Shown: in pieces, positions 6,155-14,537 of the stretch
How the letters are laid out: every line of letters begins with the position of its first letter
How positions within the stretch are numbered: position 1 is the stretch's first letter
DNA from: Phycisphaerales bacterium
Lineage (GTDB): Bacteria > Planctomycetota > Phycisphaerae > Sedimentisphaerales > Anaerobacaceae
NCBI GenBank assembly: GCA_011057845.1
Contig: DSDB01000428.1
Location: 1-14,769, forward strand
DNA length: 14,769 nt
Direction of reading: 5' to 3'
Notes under the pieces: model-generated
Seen by the model: only the letters and a program-made list of their open reading frames with translations
Databases searched by the model: none
What the model was told of the DNA's origin: nothing
Made by a program: the position numbers and the translations under genes

Positions 6155-6242
6155 CCGTTGCCGCAGACCCTGGGCCAACCGCTCGTTTGCTCGTGCAAGC
6201 TCGCCCTGTTTGTCCAGGCATGGTTCAGATCGGCAGGTGATT

Positions 6243-7151
6243 TCAGACGTCGCAGGCCTTGATAGCTTGGATGAGGGCGGTGACAGCGTCGCCGGTGGGG
6301 GTGTATTCGTGGGCGACATAGCCTTCGTAGCCGGTCTCGGCGATGGCCCTCATGACGGCGGGATAGTTGATTTCCTGGTTCTCGTCGAGTTCGTGTCGGC
6401 CCGGAACGCCGGCGGTGTGGAAGTGGCCGATCATATTGATATTCTTGCGGATGGTGGCGATGAGGTCGCCTTCCATGATCTGCATGTGGTAGATGTCGTA
6501 GAGCATCTTGAATCGCGGCGAACCAACGCGGCGGCAGAGTTCGAAGCCCCACTCGGACCGGTCGCACATGTAGCCGGGGTGGTTGACCTTGCTGTTGAGC
6601 AGCTCCATACAGATGGTGACGTTGCCGTCTTCAGCGATTTTGACGGCTTCCTTGAGAATCGTTGCGCAGTTGTCCATGCCCTCTTCATCACTGATGCCCT
6701 TGCGGCTGCCGGCCATGCAGATGACGTTGGGCCATTTGGCGTCGGAGGCGGCCTTGATGTTCTTCCTGAACTCCTCGAGGAGTTGGGGATGTTTGGCCTT
6801 GTTGTTGAGGCCGTCGTTGATGGAGCCGGCGCCGGGAACCATCGTGGCTACAAGGCCGCGCCTCTTGAGGGCGTCCCAGTCGCTCGGGCCGACGAGGTCC
6901 TTACCGACGACGCCGAATTTCCAGAGCAAGGCGCACTCCTCGTCCAGGCTCATTTTCGCCTTCCGCAGGACACCGCCGCAGACGGATTGCTTGATGCGGC
7001 CTTTGACAATGAGCGATTCCCGTGCGACGGCCACACCGGGCAGGGAAGCCGCCAGGGAAGAGGCCCCGACGGCCGCGGCCGCGGCCAGGACGCCACGGCG
7101 TGTGAGATGTTCGGGGGCGAGGGTGTTCGGGTGGGTGTTGGGAGGGTTCAT
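6243..7151 (-). CDS. Tat-exported hydroxypyruvate isomerase-like TIM-barrel protein
   Basis: This 302-residue protein has a twin-arginine signal (LTRRGVLAAAAAVG, 16-29) and a cleavage region near residue 44. A TIM barrel of the hydroxypyruvate isomerase (Hyi-like) group follows. Matching motifs are MELLNSKVNHPGYMCD (182-197), YDIYHMQIMEGD (218-229), HFHTAGVPGRHELDENQEINYP (from 243) and GYVAHEYTP (277-285). Likely metal ligands are E183, D219, H245 and E282; Hyi of E. coli has Gln where H245 stands. True Hyi is cytosolic, so the exported protein probably acts on a different sugar or sugar derivative. Start: AAGGA 7 nt before the ATG. The gene is divergent from the secreted beta-helix protein at 7389, which suggests a shared role in outer carbohydrate processing. 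Family confidence is high, substrate unknown. Confidence 0.9.
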   Translation of the reverse strand: MNPPNTHPNTLAPEHLTRRGVLAAAAAVGASSLAASLPGVAVARESLIVKGRIKQSVCGGVLRKAKMSLDEECALLWKFGVVGKDLVGPSDWDALKRRGLVATMVPGAGSINDGLNNKAKHPQLLEEFRKNIKAASDAKWPNVICMAGSRKGISDEEGMDNCATILKEAVKIAEDGNVTICMELLNSKVNHPGYMCDRSEWGFELCRRVGSPRFKMLYDIYHMQIMEGDLIATIRKNINMIGHFHTAGVPGRHELDENQEINYPAVMRAIAETGYEGYVAHEYTPTGDAVTALIQAIKACDV

Positions 7152-7304
7152 CGGATCGTCCTTTCCAGAGATGGGATCGAGATGGTGCTGTACATACGGC
7201 GTAGGTTACACATCGCGGCGGGCCGTTGCAATGGGAATAGTCCGAGGCCCCGGCATACGCCGGCAGGATGCCCGTGCTGCGGCTGGGACGCGGGGCAGTG
7301 GTGC

Positions 7305-7333
7305 TTGTTGCGGGCGTGGGCATGGGGTAGGAT
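7305..7333 (+). promoter_or_regulatory. Candidate promoter of the beta-helix gene
   Basis: TTGTTG (7305-7310) and TAGGAT (7328-7333) are separated by 17 bp. They match three and four consensus bases respectively. The predicted leader is about 50 nt. On the other strand, TTGCAA and TAACCT, also 17 bp apart, could serve the divergent isomerase-like gene, but the match is weak. Confidence 0.3.
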
Positions 7334-7388
7334 GGGATGGGCATGAAACACGTCTATAGCGGCCTTTGCTATTTGGAAGGAGTATGGT

Positions 7389-9164
7389 ATGAAACGGTCA
7401 ATCCGGATGTCGGCGCTGGTGATGGGCGTATGGGTCTGCACATTGGCCGCGGGGCGGGAGATTCACGTATCGAAAACCGGCAGCGATTCGGCGGTCGGCG
7501 ATGCGCAGCGGCCGTATGTGACGATCGGCAAGGCGGCGGCGGAGGCCCAGGCGGGCGATACGGTGATTGTCCACGCGGGGGTCTACCGTGAGCACATCAA
7601 GCCGGCGCGCGGCGGCGACAGCGAGGACCGCCGGATCGCGTACCGGGCGGCGGCGGACGAGCAGGTGTTCATCAAGGGGTCGGAGCGGATTGACTCGTGG
7701 AAGCGGCAGGAGGCTGGCGTGTGGAAGGTGGAACTACCCAATGCGTTTTTCGGGGATTACAACCCCTATGCGCTGAACGTCTCCGGCGGGTGGCTCAATT
7801 ACGGGCAGTGGCATCATCGGGGGGATGTGTATCTCAACGGGGAGGCGTTCTATGAGAAACAGACGGTCGATGAGGTGGCCGCGGCGCAGAATAGTTGGCA
7901 CTGCGCCATCCAGGGCGATACGACGATCCTCACGGCGAATTTCGGCGATGCGAATCCCAATGCCGAGCTGACGGAGATCAACGTCCGCGAGAGCCTGTTC
8001 ATGCCGGAGATCACGGGGCTGCGATATATCACGGTGGACGGCTTCCATTTCGCCCATGCGGCGGCGAACTGGGCCCCGCCGGTGCTCGAGTTGCAGACGG
8101 GGGCGGTGGGGACGCGGATGGGTAAGCACTGGGTGATCGAGAACTGCACCATCACGAATGCGCGATGCGTGGGGATCATCCTGGGCCACGCGCCGGGCGT
8201 GGACTACGAGGACATCGAGGCGTTTGGCGACCACGTGGTCCGCAACAACGTGATCCGGCGGTGCGGGCAGGCGGGCATCGCGGGCCAGAAGGGGGCGACG
8301 CGATCGCTGATTGCGGGCAACCTCATCGAGGAAACGAATTACCGGCGGGAGTTCGGCGGGTGGGAGACGGCGGCGATCAAATTCCACAACAGTGTCGATA
8401 CGGTCATCCAAGGCAATCTGATTCGCGGGGTGTACCGGCAGAAGGAAGGGGCATTCGGGATATGGATCGACTTCGGGAATCAGGGGGTGCGGATCAGCGG
8501 CAACCTCATTTACCACTGCGAGGCCGAGACGGTGTTTCTGGAGATGAACCACGGGCCGACCCTGGTGGACAACAACATCCTGATCGGCCGGCCGACGCGG
8601 GCCAACTCCGAGGCGACGGTCTTTGCGCATAATCTGTTTGTCGATTCGGGGTATGTCTATACGCCCGATACGGGCCGCCGCAGCGGGTACTTCAAGCCGC
8701 ATACGACCCTCACTGTGGGACGAAAGACCGGGACCGCCCAGGACGACAAGTGGTACAACAACATCTTCGTGCGTGCAGGACTGGATGATGTGAAGGATGC
8801 GAATGGCTACGCTTCGGACTACAATGTCTTTCTGGCGGGGGCGAGAAAGAGCCGTTTCGGCGACGAACACAGTGTGGTCGATGCTTACGCGGCGGAGGTG
8901 GTTGTCCACGACGAGCCTCTGGGGGCGATGGTGGAGTTCACCGTCAACGAGGCGGCCCTGGGGGTAACGGGCCCACGGGTCGATGCCGAGCTTATCGGGG
9001 TATTCCCGACGGTCGGCCAGACGATCGAGGACCGGTACGGCAGGCCCATCGCCGTGGACCGGGATATGCAGGGCAACGGACGCCGTCAAAACCTGCCGGG
9101 GCCGCTGGCGGAGCTGAGGGCGGGCAAGAATACGGTCGTCTGGTCGTTGGGGCCACGTCGGTAG
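7389..9164 (+). CDS. Secreted right-handed parallel beta-helix protein
   Basis: This 591-residue protein has a Sec signal peptide (1 to about 22: KR start, hydrophobic core, AAG end). A DUF1565-like opening follows (HVSKTGSDS, AGDTVIVHAGVYRE, 26-68). A long solenoid comes next, whose rungs show the repeating pattern xVIxNNxIxxxxxxGI, for example at 248-266, 282-298, 306-315, 337-346, 367-386 and 391-399. Such folds are typical of polysaccharide lyases, hydrolases and epimerases acting outside the membrane. No specific catalytic motif could be assigned, so enzyme class is open. The C-terminal 100 residues look non-repetitive and carry no obvious anchor. Start: GGAAGGAG about 6 nt before the ATG at 7389. 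The gene is divergent from a Tat-exported isomerase-like gene, and its 3' end converges on the WbuC-type gene 56 bp away. Confidence 0.9.
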   Translation: MKRSIRMSALVMGVWVCTLAAGREIHVSKTGSDSAVGDAQRPYVTIGKAAAEAQAGDTVIVHAGVYREHIKPARGGDSEDRRIAYRAAADEQVFIKGSERIDSWKRQEAGVWKVELPNAFFGDYNPYALNVSGGWLNYGQWHHRGDVYLNGEAFYEKQTVDEVAAAQNSWHCAIQGDTTILTANFGDANPNAELTEINVRESLFMPEITGLRYITVDGFHFAHAAANWAPPVLELQTGAVGTRMGKHWVIENCTITNARCVGIILGHAPGVDYEDIEAFGDHVVRNNVIRRCGQAGIAGQKGATRSLIAGNLIEETNYRREFGGWETAAIKFHNSVDTVIQGNLIRGVYRQKEGAFGIWIDFGNQGVRISGNLIYHCEAETVFLEMNHGPTLVDNNILIGRPTRANSEATVFAHNLFVDSGYVYTPDTGRRSGYFKPHTTLTVGRKTGTAQDDKWYNNIFVRAGLDDVKDANGYASDYNVFLAGARKSRFGDEHSVVDAYAAEVVVHDEPLGAMVEFTVNEAALGVTGPRVDAELIGVFPTVGQTIEDRYGRPIAVDRDMQGNGRRQNLPGPLAELRAGKNTVVWSLGPRR

Positions 9165-9220
9165 AGGCGAGCGGCATCATAGCGACGTGCCTTCATCTTC
9201 ATTCGGCGAAAAGGAAAGAC

Positions 9221-9787
9221 TCACACCCAGGGCCGGCGCGGCAATCCCCAGAGCGTCCGGAAGCGGTCTTCGAGGGCCATGAGGTAGGCGGAGGCCTCGG
9301 CGTCGCCCTCGCGCGGGGCCCAGGAGGCGAAGCCTTTGTCGGTGGAGGGGTCGTAGGGACCGGGTTTGACCTCGAAAACGACGGTGTCGGGCTCCAGGGC
9401 GAAAATCGTATGCCAGACGCCGGGGCGATAGTCGACGCCGATGACGCCCCGGTCGATGTCCAGGAGGATGGAGGCGGCTTCGTCGGGACGACCGTGGTCG
9501 TCGAACTGGATGCAGGCGAGCCGGCCCTGGAGCAGGATGAGGGACTCGGACTTGGGCGGGTCGATGTGGCGGTGTGGGGTGACATAGCTGGCGGGCTGGA
9601 GGGCGTTGAGCATCCGCTGTAGGGTGTCGCTGTCGCCGGTGTGGAAGATGTGGATGTCGCGTTTTCGGGGGCTGCGGCGGGCGTCGGCGGCCTTGGCGAC
9701 GATGAGGGCCGAGCCGATGGCAACCGAACTGCGGTGGTCGGATCGGGTGGCCACGGGCGAGATGCGAATGGGCGCGGGTTGATTCAT
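9221..9787 (-). CDS. WbuC-family cupin metalloprotein
   Basis: This 188-residue protein matches the WbuC cupin family along its length. Motifs are DTLQRMLNALQPASYVTPHRH (54-74), DPPKSESLILLQGRLA (76-91), PGVWHTIFALEPDTVVFEVKPGPY (122-145) and DKGFASWAP (150-158). The likely metal ligands of the beta-barrel are H72, H74, E81 and H126. WbuC proteins are often found near O-antigen or surface polysaccharide genes. Their reaction is not established to my knowledge. Start: AGGA 8 nt upstream of the ATG. The gene begins 13 bp after the CysQ-like stop, so the two are almost certainly co-transcribed. That places it as the last gene of the sulfate-activation set, an unexpected partner. Confidence 0.88.
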   Translation of the reverse strand: MNQPAPIRISPVATRSDHRSSVAIGSALIVAKAADARRSPRKRDIHIFHTGDSDTLQRMLNALQPASYVTPHRHIDPPKSESLILLQGRLACIQFDDHGRPDEAASILLDIDRGVIGVDYRPGVWHTIFALEPDTVVFEVKPGPYDPSTDKGFASWAPREGDAEASAYLMALEDRFRTLWGLPRRPWV

Positions 9788-9800
9788 GGGGCGAGTCCTG

Positions 9801-10574
9801 TCAGAAGCCCAGGTATTGACGCAGAGGCTCGAAGAGGTTTGGGCCGGTGGCGATCATTCCCGTGATGAGGGTATTGGAATTGTTGAAGGTGAGCGGGCCG
9901 CCCTGCTTTTCCATGGTCCGCCCCCCGGCCGCTTCGATGAGGGCGACGCCGGCGGCGATGTCCCACTCATTTTTGGGGACGAGCGTGAAGGTCGCGTCGG
10001 CCAGCCCGGCCGCTATGGCTGCGAGTTTGTAAGCGACCGAGCCGCTGGGGATGACCTTGAGCGGGCCATCCATGAAACGGTCCCATTCACCTCGCTTGAT
10101 TTCGCTTCGACTGGCCAGAACGGTTGCCCCTTCGACGGTGTCCTTGTCGGTGGTTTTCACGGGTTTGCCGTTCATCGTAACACCTGCTCCGGCCACACCG
10201 ATGATCAACTGGTCCGCCTGCGGGTTGCAGATACCTCCTGCAACAACCTTGCCATCGATTGCCAGCCCCACCGAGGTGCACCATTCGGGAATGCCCTGGA
10301 TGAATTCCTTGGTGCCGTCGATAGGGTCCACGATCCAGACACGGTGTTTCTGAAGGCGGCTCGGGTCGTCGCGGGTCTCTTCGGAGAGCCAGCCGTCGCC
10401 GTCGATGCGGAGGGTTTGTTTGAGCAGTTCGTCGAGTTCAAGGTCGGCGGCGGTGACCGGGTCTCCGCCGGCCTTGCGGTCGGCGTCGATGCGGCCGGGC
10501 GTATACTTGGCGACGGCCTTTCGGGCGAGTGTCAGGGCCTGTTCGATACGTTGGAGGTCATTCTCAAGATTCAT
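9801..10574 (-). CDS. cysQ: CysQ-like 3'(2'),5'-bisphosphate nucleotidase
   Basis: This 257-residue member of the inositol monophosphatase superfamily probably hydrolyses PAP (or PAPS) to AMP (or APS). The metal sites are visible: DPVTAAD (38-44), LSEETRDD (63-70, E65), DPIDGTKEFIQG (83-94, D83 and D86) and NEWDIAAG (202-209, D205). The DGTKEF form, as opposed to the DGTxNF of inositol phosphatases, favours the CysQ branch. Location next to sat-cysC supports it, because PAP accumulates when PAPS is consumed. A general sugar- or inositol-phosphatase role cannot be excluded. The ATG at 10574 has no clear Shine-Dalgarno: a 7-bp tandem repeat array begins 8 bp upstream and takes up that space. 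The gene is 13 bp from the downstream cupin gene. Confidence 0.85.
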   Translation of the reverse strand: MNLENDLQRIEQALTLARKAVAKYTPGRIDADRKAGGDPVTAADLELDELLKQTLRIDGDGWLSEETRDDPSRLQKHRVWIVDPIDGTKEFIQGIPEWCTSVGLAIDGKVVAGGICNPQADQLIIGVAGAGVTMNGKPVKTTDKDTVEGATVLASRSEIKRGEWDRFMDGPLKVIPSGSVAYKLAAIAAGLADATFTLVPKNEWDIAAGVALIEAAGGRTMEKQGGPLTFNNSNTLITGMIATGPNLFEPLRQYLGF

Positions 10575-10582
10575 TTCTGACT

Positions 10583-10624
10583 CGTATATCGTATTGCGTC
10601 GTGCGTATTGCGTATTGCGTCGTT
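10583..10624. repeat. 7-bp tandem repeat array, CGTATTG-type
   Basis: Six consecutive 7-bp units are visible: CGTATAT, CGTATTG, CGTCGTG, CGTATTG, CGTATTG and CGTCGTT. The array starts 8 bp upstream of the cysQ-like start codon, where the leader would normally carry its ribosome binding site. Unit number could vary between strains by slippage. Confidence 0.65.
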
Positions 10625-10626
10625 CG

Positions 10627-10645
10627 TCCCGAAGCCGGCTCGGGA
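10627..10645. repeat. Hairpin TCCCGA/TCGGGA
   Basis: TCCCGA (10627-10632) and TCGGGA (10640-10645) form a 6-bp stem with a 7-base loop in the transporter-nucleotidase gap. It may influence readthrough into cysQ. Confidence 0.4.
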
Positions 10646-10652
10646 TTGTGTC

Positions 10653-10670
10653 GGTGGGGTGAGCCCCACC
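10653..10670 (-). terminator. Hairpin GGTGGGG/CCCCACC
   Basis: GGTGGGG (10653-10659) and CCCCACC (10664-10670) form a perfect 7-bp stem with a TGAG loop. No U-tract follows on either strand, so it is terminator-like at best and may only weaken transcription from the transporter into cysQ. Confidence 0.35.
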
Positions 10671-10677
10671 CAGCCGC

Positions 10678-10703
10678 TGGATTCCCGCCTGTGCGGCAGT
10701 GAC
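10678..10703. repeat. Degenerate CTGGATTCCCGCCT element
   Basis: The stretch resembles the widespread intergenic element in which CTGGATTCCCGCCT is followed by a complementary GCGGGAAT arm. Here the right arm has decayed to GTGCGGCAGTGAC, so pairing is partial. The resemblance is from memory and would need a genome-wide search. Confidence 0.3.
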
Positions 10704-10707
10704 CTTT

Positions 10708-10739
10708 TGCTCTTATGCCCTTGTGCTCCTATGGTCTTG
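10708..10739. repeat. 16-bp imperfect tandem repeat
   Basis: Two adjacent 16-bp units, TGCTCTTATGCCCTTG (10708-10723) and TGCTCCTATGGTCTTG (10724-10739), match at 13 of 16 positions. The second ends exactly at the stop codon of the transporter gene. Confidence 0.55.
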
Positions 10740-12539
10740 TCAGAACGGCCAGACCATCGGTATCAGGATCGTCGCACAGACGCCCAGCAGGACCGTCAGC
10801 GGCAGTCCGACCCTGACGAAGTCGCCGAATTTGTATCCGCCGGGTCCGTAGACCATCATATTCGTCTGATAGCCGATGGGGCTGATGAAACTGGCGGACG
10901 CGGCGAAGACAATCGCCATGACAAGCGGCCGGGGATGGATGCCCATTTCACCGGCAATGGCCACGGCGAAAGGGAATATCAAAGCGGCGGCCGCGGTGTT
11001 GGTGATGACGGCGGTGAAGACGGTCGTCATAAAGAAGACATAGGCCAGCAGCCCGTATGAACCGAGCCCGGCGGTGTGGTCCACGAGGTAGTCGGCGGTG
11101 GCGTGGACAATGCCGGAATTCTCCAGGGCCTTGGCCAGGCCGAAGGCGGCGGCGATGGCAATCAGTGTTTGCCAGTCGATGCTGTTTCGTGCGGACGAGG
11201 CGGATATGCAGCGAAAGACAATCATCAGACCCGCCACGAGGAAAACCGCCACCACGATCGGCAGGATCCCGCTGATCAGCAGCACCACGAGCACCAGCAG
11301 CAGCACCGCGCTGATCAGGGCCTTTTCCGAGCGGACGGGGCTGGAGTCCTCGACGCCGCCGACCAGGAGAAAGTCGGGGTTGTTCCGATGGGCGCGGACG
11401 AAATGGGCGCCGGCCTGGAGCAGCAGCGCATCGCCGGGACGCAGGACGATGTCACCGACTCGGCCGACGAGGCGGCGGCCGCCGCGGTGGACCGCGATAA
11501 CGGCGGCGTTGTAGGTGGCGCGGAAATCGGCGTCTCGAATGGCCTTGCCGATGCCGGGGCAGGCCTGGGAGACAACGGCCTCGCAGAGCACTTCATGGCG
11601 CCGCTGGGCCGCCTGGTCCTCGTAGCTGTCATCGGCGACGGGGACCAGCCCCGGTATCTTTTCGAGATCGACGATGGTGCCCACGACCCCCGCGAAGGTG
11701 AGCACGTCGGAGGCCCGCAGGATGTAATCGGGGGGCACGGGCGAGATGACGCGGTAGTCGCGGACCACCTCGATGAGGAACAGTCCGGGCAGATGGCGCA
11801 GGCCCGCCTGTTCGATGGTCCGCCCGACGAGGCGGCAGTCCGGCTGAACGCGCATGTTCACAAGGTACTCGCGTGGACTGTCCATGAGGCCTTCGATGAG
11901 GTCCTTGCGATTGGGCAGGAGTCGGCGGCCGATCAAGAGTATGTAGGCGATACCGATGGCGGCATAGGGCAGCCCCACGTACCCCACTTCAAAGAAGGTC
12001 ATGGGTCGAAGCGATTCGCTCAGCGAGGGGGTGCTGCGTGAGGCCTCGGTCATCAGTCCGTTGACGACGAGGTTCGTGCTGGTGCCGATCAGGGTGCAGG
12101 TGCCGCCGATGATGCAGAAGTAGGACAGCGGCAGCAGGAGCCTGGACGGCGCAACGCGATGGGCCCTGCACCAGCTCGATATGATGGGGATGAACATGGC
12201 CACGATCGGCGTGTTATTGAGGAAAGCCGACATCAGGGGCAAGGAGGCGGCCATGCGGGCCAGGACGGATCGGTGCGTCCGGGCGCCGCCGAGGAGCCAG
12301 GCCCCGGCCGCATCGAGGGCGCCGGTCTCGCGCATGGCGGCGGCGATGACGAACAGCGCGGCGACGGTGAGCATTCCGGTGTTGGAGAAACCGGCGAGGG
12401 CCTCCTGGGGCGTTATGATTCCGACCAGGGCAAAAAGCACCACGGCGCCGAGGAGCAGTGCATCGGGCGCACGATTGGCCAGCAAGCCCCAAAGGACCCC
12501 CAAGAGAACCACCAGACAGAATATCGCTTCCCACTGCAT
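10740..12539 (-). CDS. SLC13/DASS-type transporter with two RCK_C domains, probable sulfate permease
   Basis: This polytopic membrane protein of 599 residues has two transmembrane halves (about 5-205 and 408-598) carrying the divalent-anion:sodium symporter signatures. They are NNTPIVAMFIP (109-119) with GTSTN (about 153-157), and the symmetric TNTAAAALIFP (514-524) with GYQTN (557-561). The halves are joined by two TrkA-C/RCK_C-like regulatory domains (about 225-300 and 325-400). This architecture is that of the SAC1/SLT-type sulfate transporters and related YfbS-like permeases. Its place directly downstream of sat-cysC makes sulfate the best guess; other anions remain possible. Residues are numbered from a TTG at 12542 that continues the frame. 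I prefer the ATG at 12539, with AAGG 8 nt upstream. The gap to sat-cysC is 102 bp. Confidence 0.9.
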   Translation of the reverse strand: MQWEAIFCLVVLLGVLWGLLANRAPDALLLGAVVLFALVGIITPQEALAGFSNTGMLTVAALFVIAAAMRETGALDAAGAWLLGGARTHRSVLARMAASLPLMSAFLNNTPIVAMFIPIISSWCRAHRVAPSRLLLPLSYFCIIGGTCTLIGTSTNLVVNGLMTEASRSTPSLSESLRPMTFFEVGYVGLPYAAIGIAYILLIGRRLLPNRKDLIEGLMDSPREYLVNMRVQPDCRLVGRTIEQAGLRHLPGLFLIEVVRDYRVISPVPPDYILRASDVLTFAGVVGTIVDLEKIPGLVPVADDSYEDQAAQRRHEVLCEAVVSQACPGIGKAIRDADFRATYNAAVIAVHRGGRRLVGRVGDIVLRPGDALLLQAGAHFVRAHRNNPDFLLVGGVEDSSPVRSEKALISAVLLLVLVVLLISGILPIVVAVFLVAGLMIVFRCISASSARNSIDWQTLIAIAAAFGLAKALENSGIVHATADYLVDHTAGLGSYGLLAYVFFMTTVFTAVITNTAAAALIFPFAVAIAGEMGIHPRPLVMAIVFAASASFISPIGYQTNMMVYGPGGYKFGDFVRVGLPLTVLLGVCATILIPMVWPF

Positions 12540-12641
12540 CAATCAGGCCTTCGGTTCGTGATGCGTCTGAAACACCACCAGCCGCCGCGCGGGACCATCC
12601 CATGAATAGTCGAAGCCCGGACAAACCCCGGCGGGCGCCGG

Positions 12642-14372
12642 TCAGGATGCGTTGGCCGCGGCGACGTAGCCCTGTTTCTCCAGATAAAGGATGATGCTCT
12701 GAACACCCTCTTCGGGTGTCGCGTCGGTTGTGTCGCAGACCAGTTCGGCGTCTTTGGGCTCTTCGTAGGGGTCGGAGACGCCGGTGAATTCCTTGATGAT
12801 GCCGGCGCGGGCCTTGGCATAGAGGCCTTTTCGGTCGCGCTGCTCACAGACCTCGGCCGGGGTGGAAACATGGACCAGGACAAATCCGCCGACGGGTTCG
12901 ATCATCTCGCGGACCTCTTTGCGGATTCGGTCGTACGGGGCAATCGGGGCGCAGACGGCGATACCGCCGTTCTTGGTGATCTCGGAGGCGACCCAGCCGA
13001 TGCGGCGGATGTTGATGTCGCGATGCTCTTTGGAGAAGCCCAGTTCGGACGAGAGATGTTTGCGGACGAGGTCGCCGTCGAGCAATGTCGTTGGACGACC
13101 GCCGATTTCCATCAGCCGCGTGATAAGGACGTTCGCCAGGGTGGATTTGCCGGAACTGGGCAGGCCGGTAAAGAACACCGTGAAGCCCTGTTTGCTGCGC
13201 GCCGGGTAGGTCCGGCGCAGCTCGGTGATGACGTCTGGGAAGCTGAACCACGTCGGAATGTCGCGGCCGGTGGCCAGACGATCGCGCAGTTCGGTGCCGG
13301 AGATGTTCTTGGTCACGGCGCCTTCGGGGATCTCATCGACGGGCAGGTAGGCGTCCTGGTCCTCGACGTAGACCATTTCCTTGAAGGGAACCATGCCGAT
13401 GCCCAGTTCCTTCTCGTGCTCCTGCACGGCTTCCTGGGCGTCGTAGGGTCCGTAGAAGGGCTTTCCGGAGGGGTCTTTGCCGGGTCCGGCGTGGTCGCGG
13501 CCGACGATCAGGTGGGTGCAACCGTAGTTCTTGCGGATAATCGCGTGCCAGAGGGCCTCGCGCGGGCCGCCCATTCGCATGGCCAGGGGCAGCAGGCTCA
13601 GCATGGCGGTGTTCTTGGGGTAGTGCCCCAGGATGGCCTGGTAGCAGCGGACGCGGGTGTAGTGGTCGACGTCGCCGGGTTTGGTCATGCCGACGACGGG
13701 GTGGATCAGGAGATTGGCCTGCTGATCGGCGGCGGCGCGGAAGGTGAGTTCCTGGTGGGCGCGGTGCATGGGGTTTCGCGTCTGGAAGGCGACGATCTTG
13801 CGCCAGCCGAGGGCGGCGAACTTCTCCCGCAACTGGGCGGGGGTGGTTCGAAGCTCGACGAAGTCATAGTGGTGCGGCAGGCTGACGCCCTCGATGCGTC
13901 CGCCGACATAGTGGGAGTGGGCGTTTCGCATGAGGTAGCGGACGGCCGGGTGCGCTTCGCTGGTCGTCCCGAAAACCTGCTGGGCCTCGGCGGCCTTGTC
14001 GGGCTGCCAGATGTCCTCGATGTGCAGGGCCGCCAGCATCGTGCCTTCGAGGTCGCGCAGGGCCAGGATACCGCCGGCCTTGAGTGTCTTGGCGAGGTCC
14101 TCGGGGATGTCCAGGGTGATGGGGATGGGCCAGAATACGCCGCTGGTCAGCCGCATCTTTGAGCAGACTTTGTCGTAGTCGGCCTTGACCATGAAGCCCT
14201 CCAACGGACTGAAACCGCCGTTCATGAGCAACTCCAGGTCGCATATCTGCCTGGGCGTCAGATCCCAGGAGGGCCATTCCCTTGACAGGGTCTTTATCTC
14301 GGCGGCCCGTTCGGGGTTTGCCAGCAGGTTTACCAACGTCCCACCATGGGGTTCGATCAAATGCTCTTGCAT
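12642..14372 (-). CDS. Bifunctional sulfate adenylyltransferase / adenylylsulfate kinase
   Basis: This 576-residue cytoplasmic fusion makes APS from ATP and sulfate, then phosphorylates it to PAPS. Residues 1 to about 390 are ATP sulfurylase: a PUA-like N-domain (LMNGGFSPLEGFM, 49-61), the active-site QTRNPMHRAH (197-206) and GRDHAGPG (291-298). Residues about 395-576 are APS kinase: P-loop GLPSSGKST (403-411), LDGDLVRKHL (431-440), GFSKEHRDINIRRIGWVA (445-462) and FTGVSDPYEEP (529-539). Both domains look intact. The domain order is that of the Aquifex and fungal fusions. The frame continues to a TTG at 14378, but AAGGAG sits 9 nt from the ATG at 14372, which I take as start. It is the first gene of the four-gene minus-strand set, with a promoter near 14538-14543. 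Confidence 0.95.
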   Translation of the reverse strand: MQEHLIEPHGGTLVNLLANPERAAEIKTLSREWPSWDLTPRQICDLELLMNGGFSPLEGFMVKADYDKVCSKMRLTSGVFWPIPITLDIPEDLAKTLKAGGILALRDLEGTMLAALHIEDIWQPDKAAEAQQVFGTTSEAHPAVRYLMRNAHSHYVGGRIEGVSLPHHYDFVELRTTPAQLREKFAALGWRKIVAFQTRNPMHRAHQELTFRAAADQQANLLIHPVVGMTKPGDVDHYTRVRCYQAILGHYPKNTAMLSLLPLAMRMGGPREALWHAIIRKNYGCTHLIVGRDHAGPGKDPSGKPFYGPYDAQEAVQEHEKELGIGMVPFKEMVYVEDQDAYLPVDEIPEGAVTKNISGTELRDRLATGRDIPTWFSFPDVITELRRTYPARSKQGFTVFFTGLPSSGKSTLANVLITRLMEIGGRPTTLLDGDLVRKHLSSELGFSKEHRDINIRRIGWVASEITKNGGIAVCAPIAPYDRIRKEVREMIEPVGGFVLVHVSTPAEVCEQRDRKGLYAKARAGIIKEFTGVSDPYEEPKDAELVCDTTDATPEEGVQSIILYLEKQGYVAAANAS

Positions 14373-14537
14373 GAACAACTTCTCCTTTTGGGCGGTTTGA
14401 CGCCCTTCTTGACGGCCCGGCCCTCATGGCGGGTCCATTCGCCCCGCGGGCGCTCGGCCCACAGGGTAATTGAACGCTGTCGGCGGCAGCGAAGGCCACA
14501 TAATGCCACGCAGCCGCCGAAACACAATAAACAAAAA

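Noticed and set aside
10690..10739. CRISPR-like repeats in the transporter-nucleotidase gap
   Set aside because: The units are short and directly adjacent without unique spacers, so they are simple tandem repeats.
12628..12641. CCGGC/GCCGG hairpin right after the sat-cysC stop as a terminator
   Set aside because: Only a 5-bp stem, no U-tract, and the downstream transporter is likely in the same operon.
14373..14531. Riboswitch in the sat-cysC leader
   Set aside because: The leader is long enough and has hairpins, but no SAM, SAH or other known core motif could be recognised by eye.
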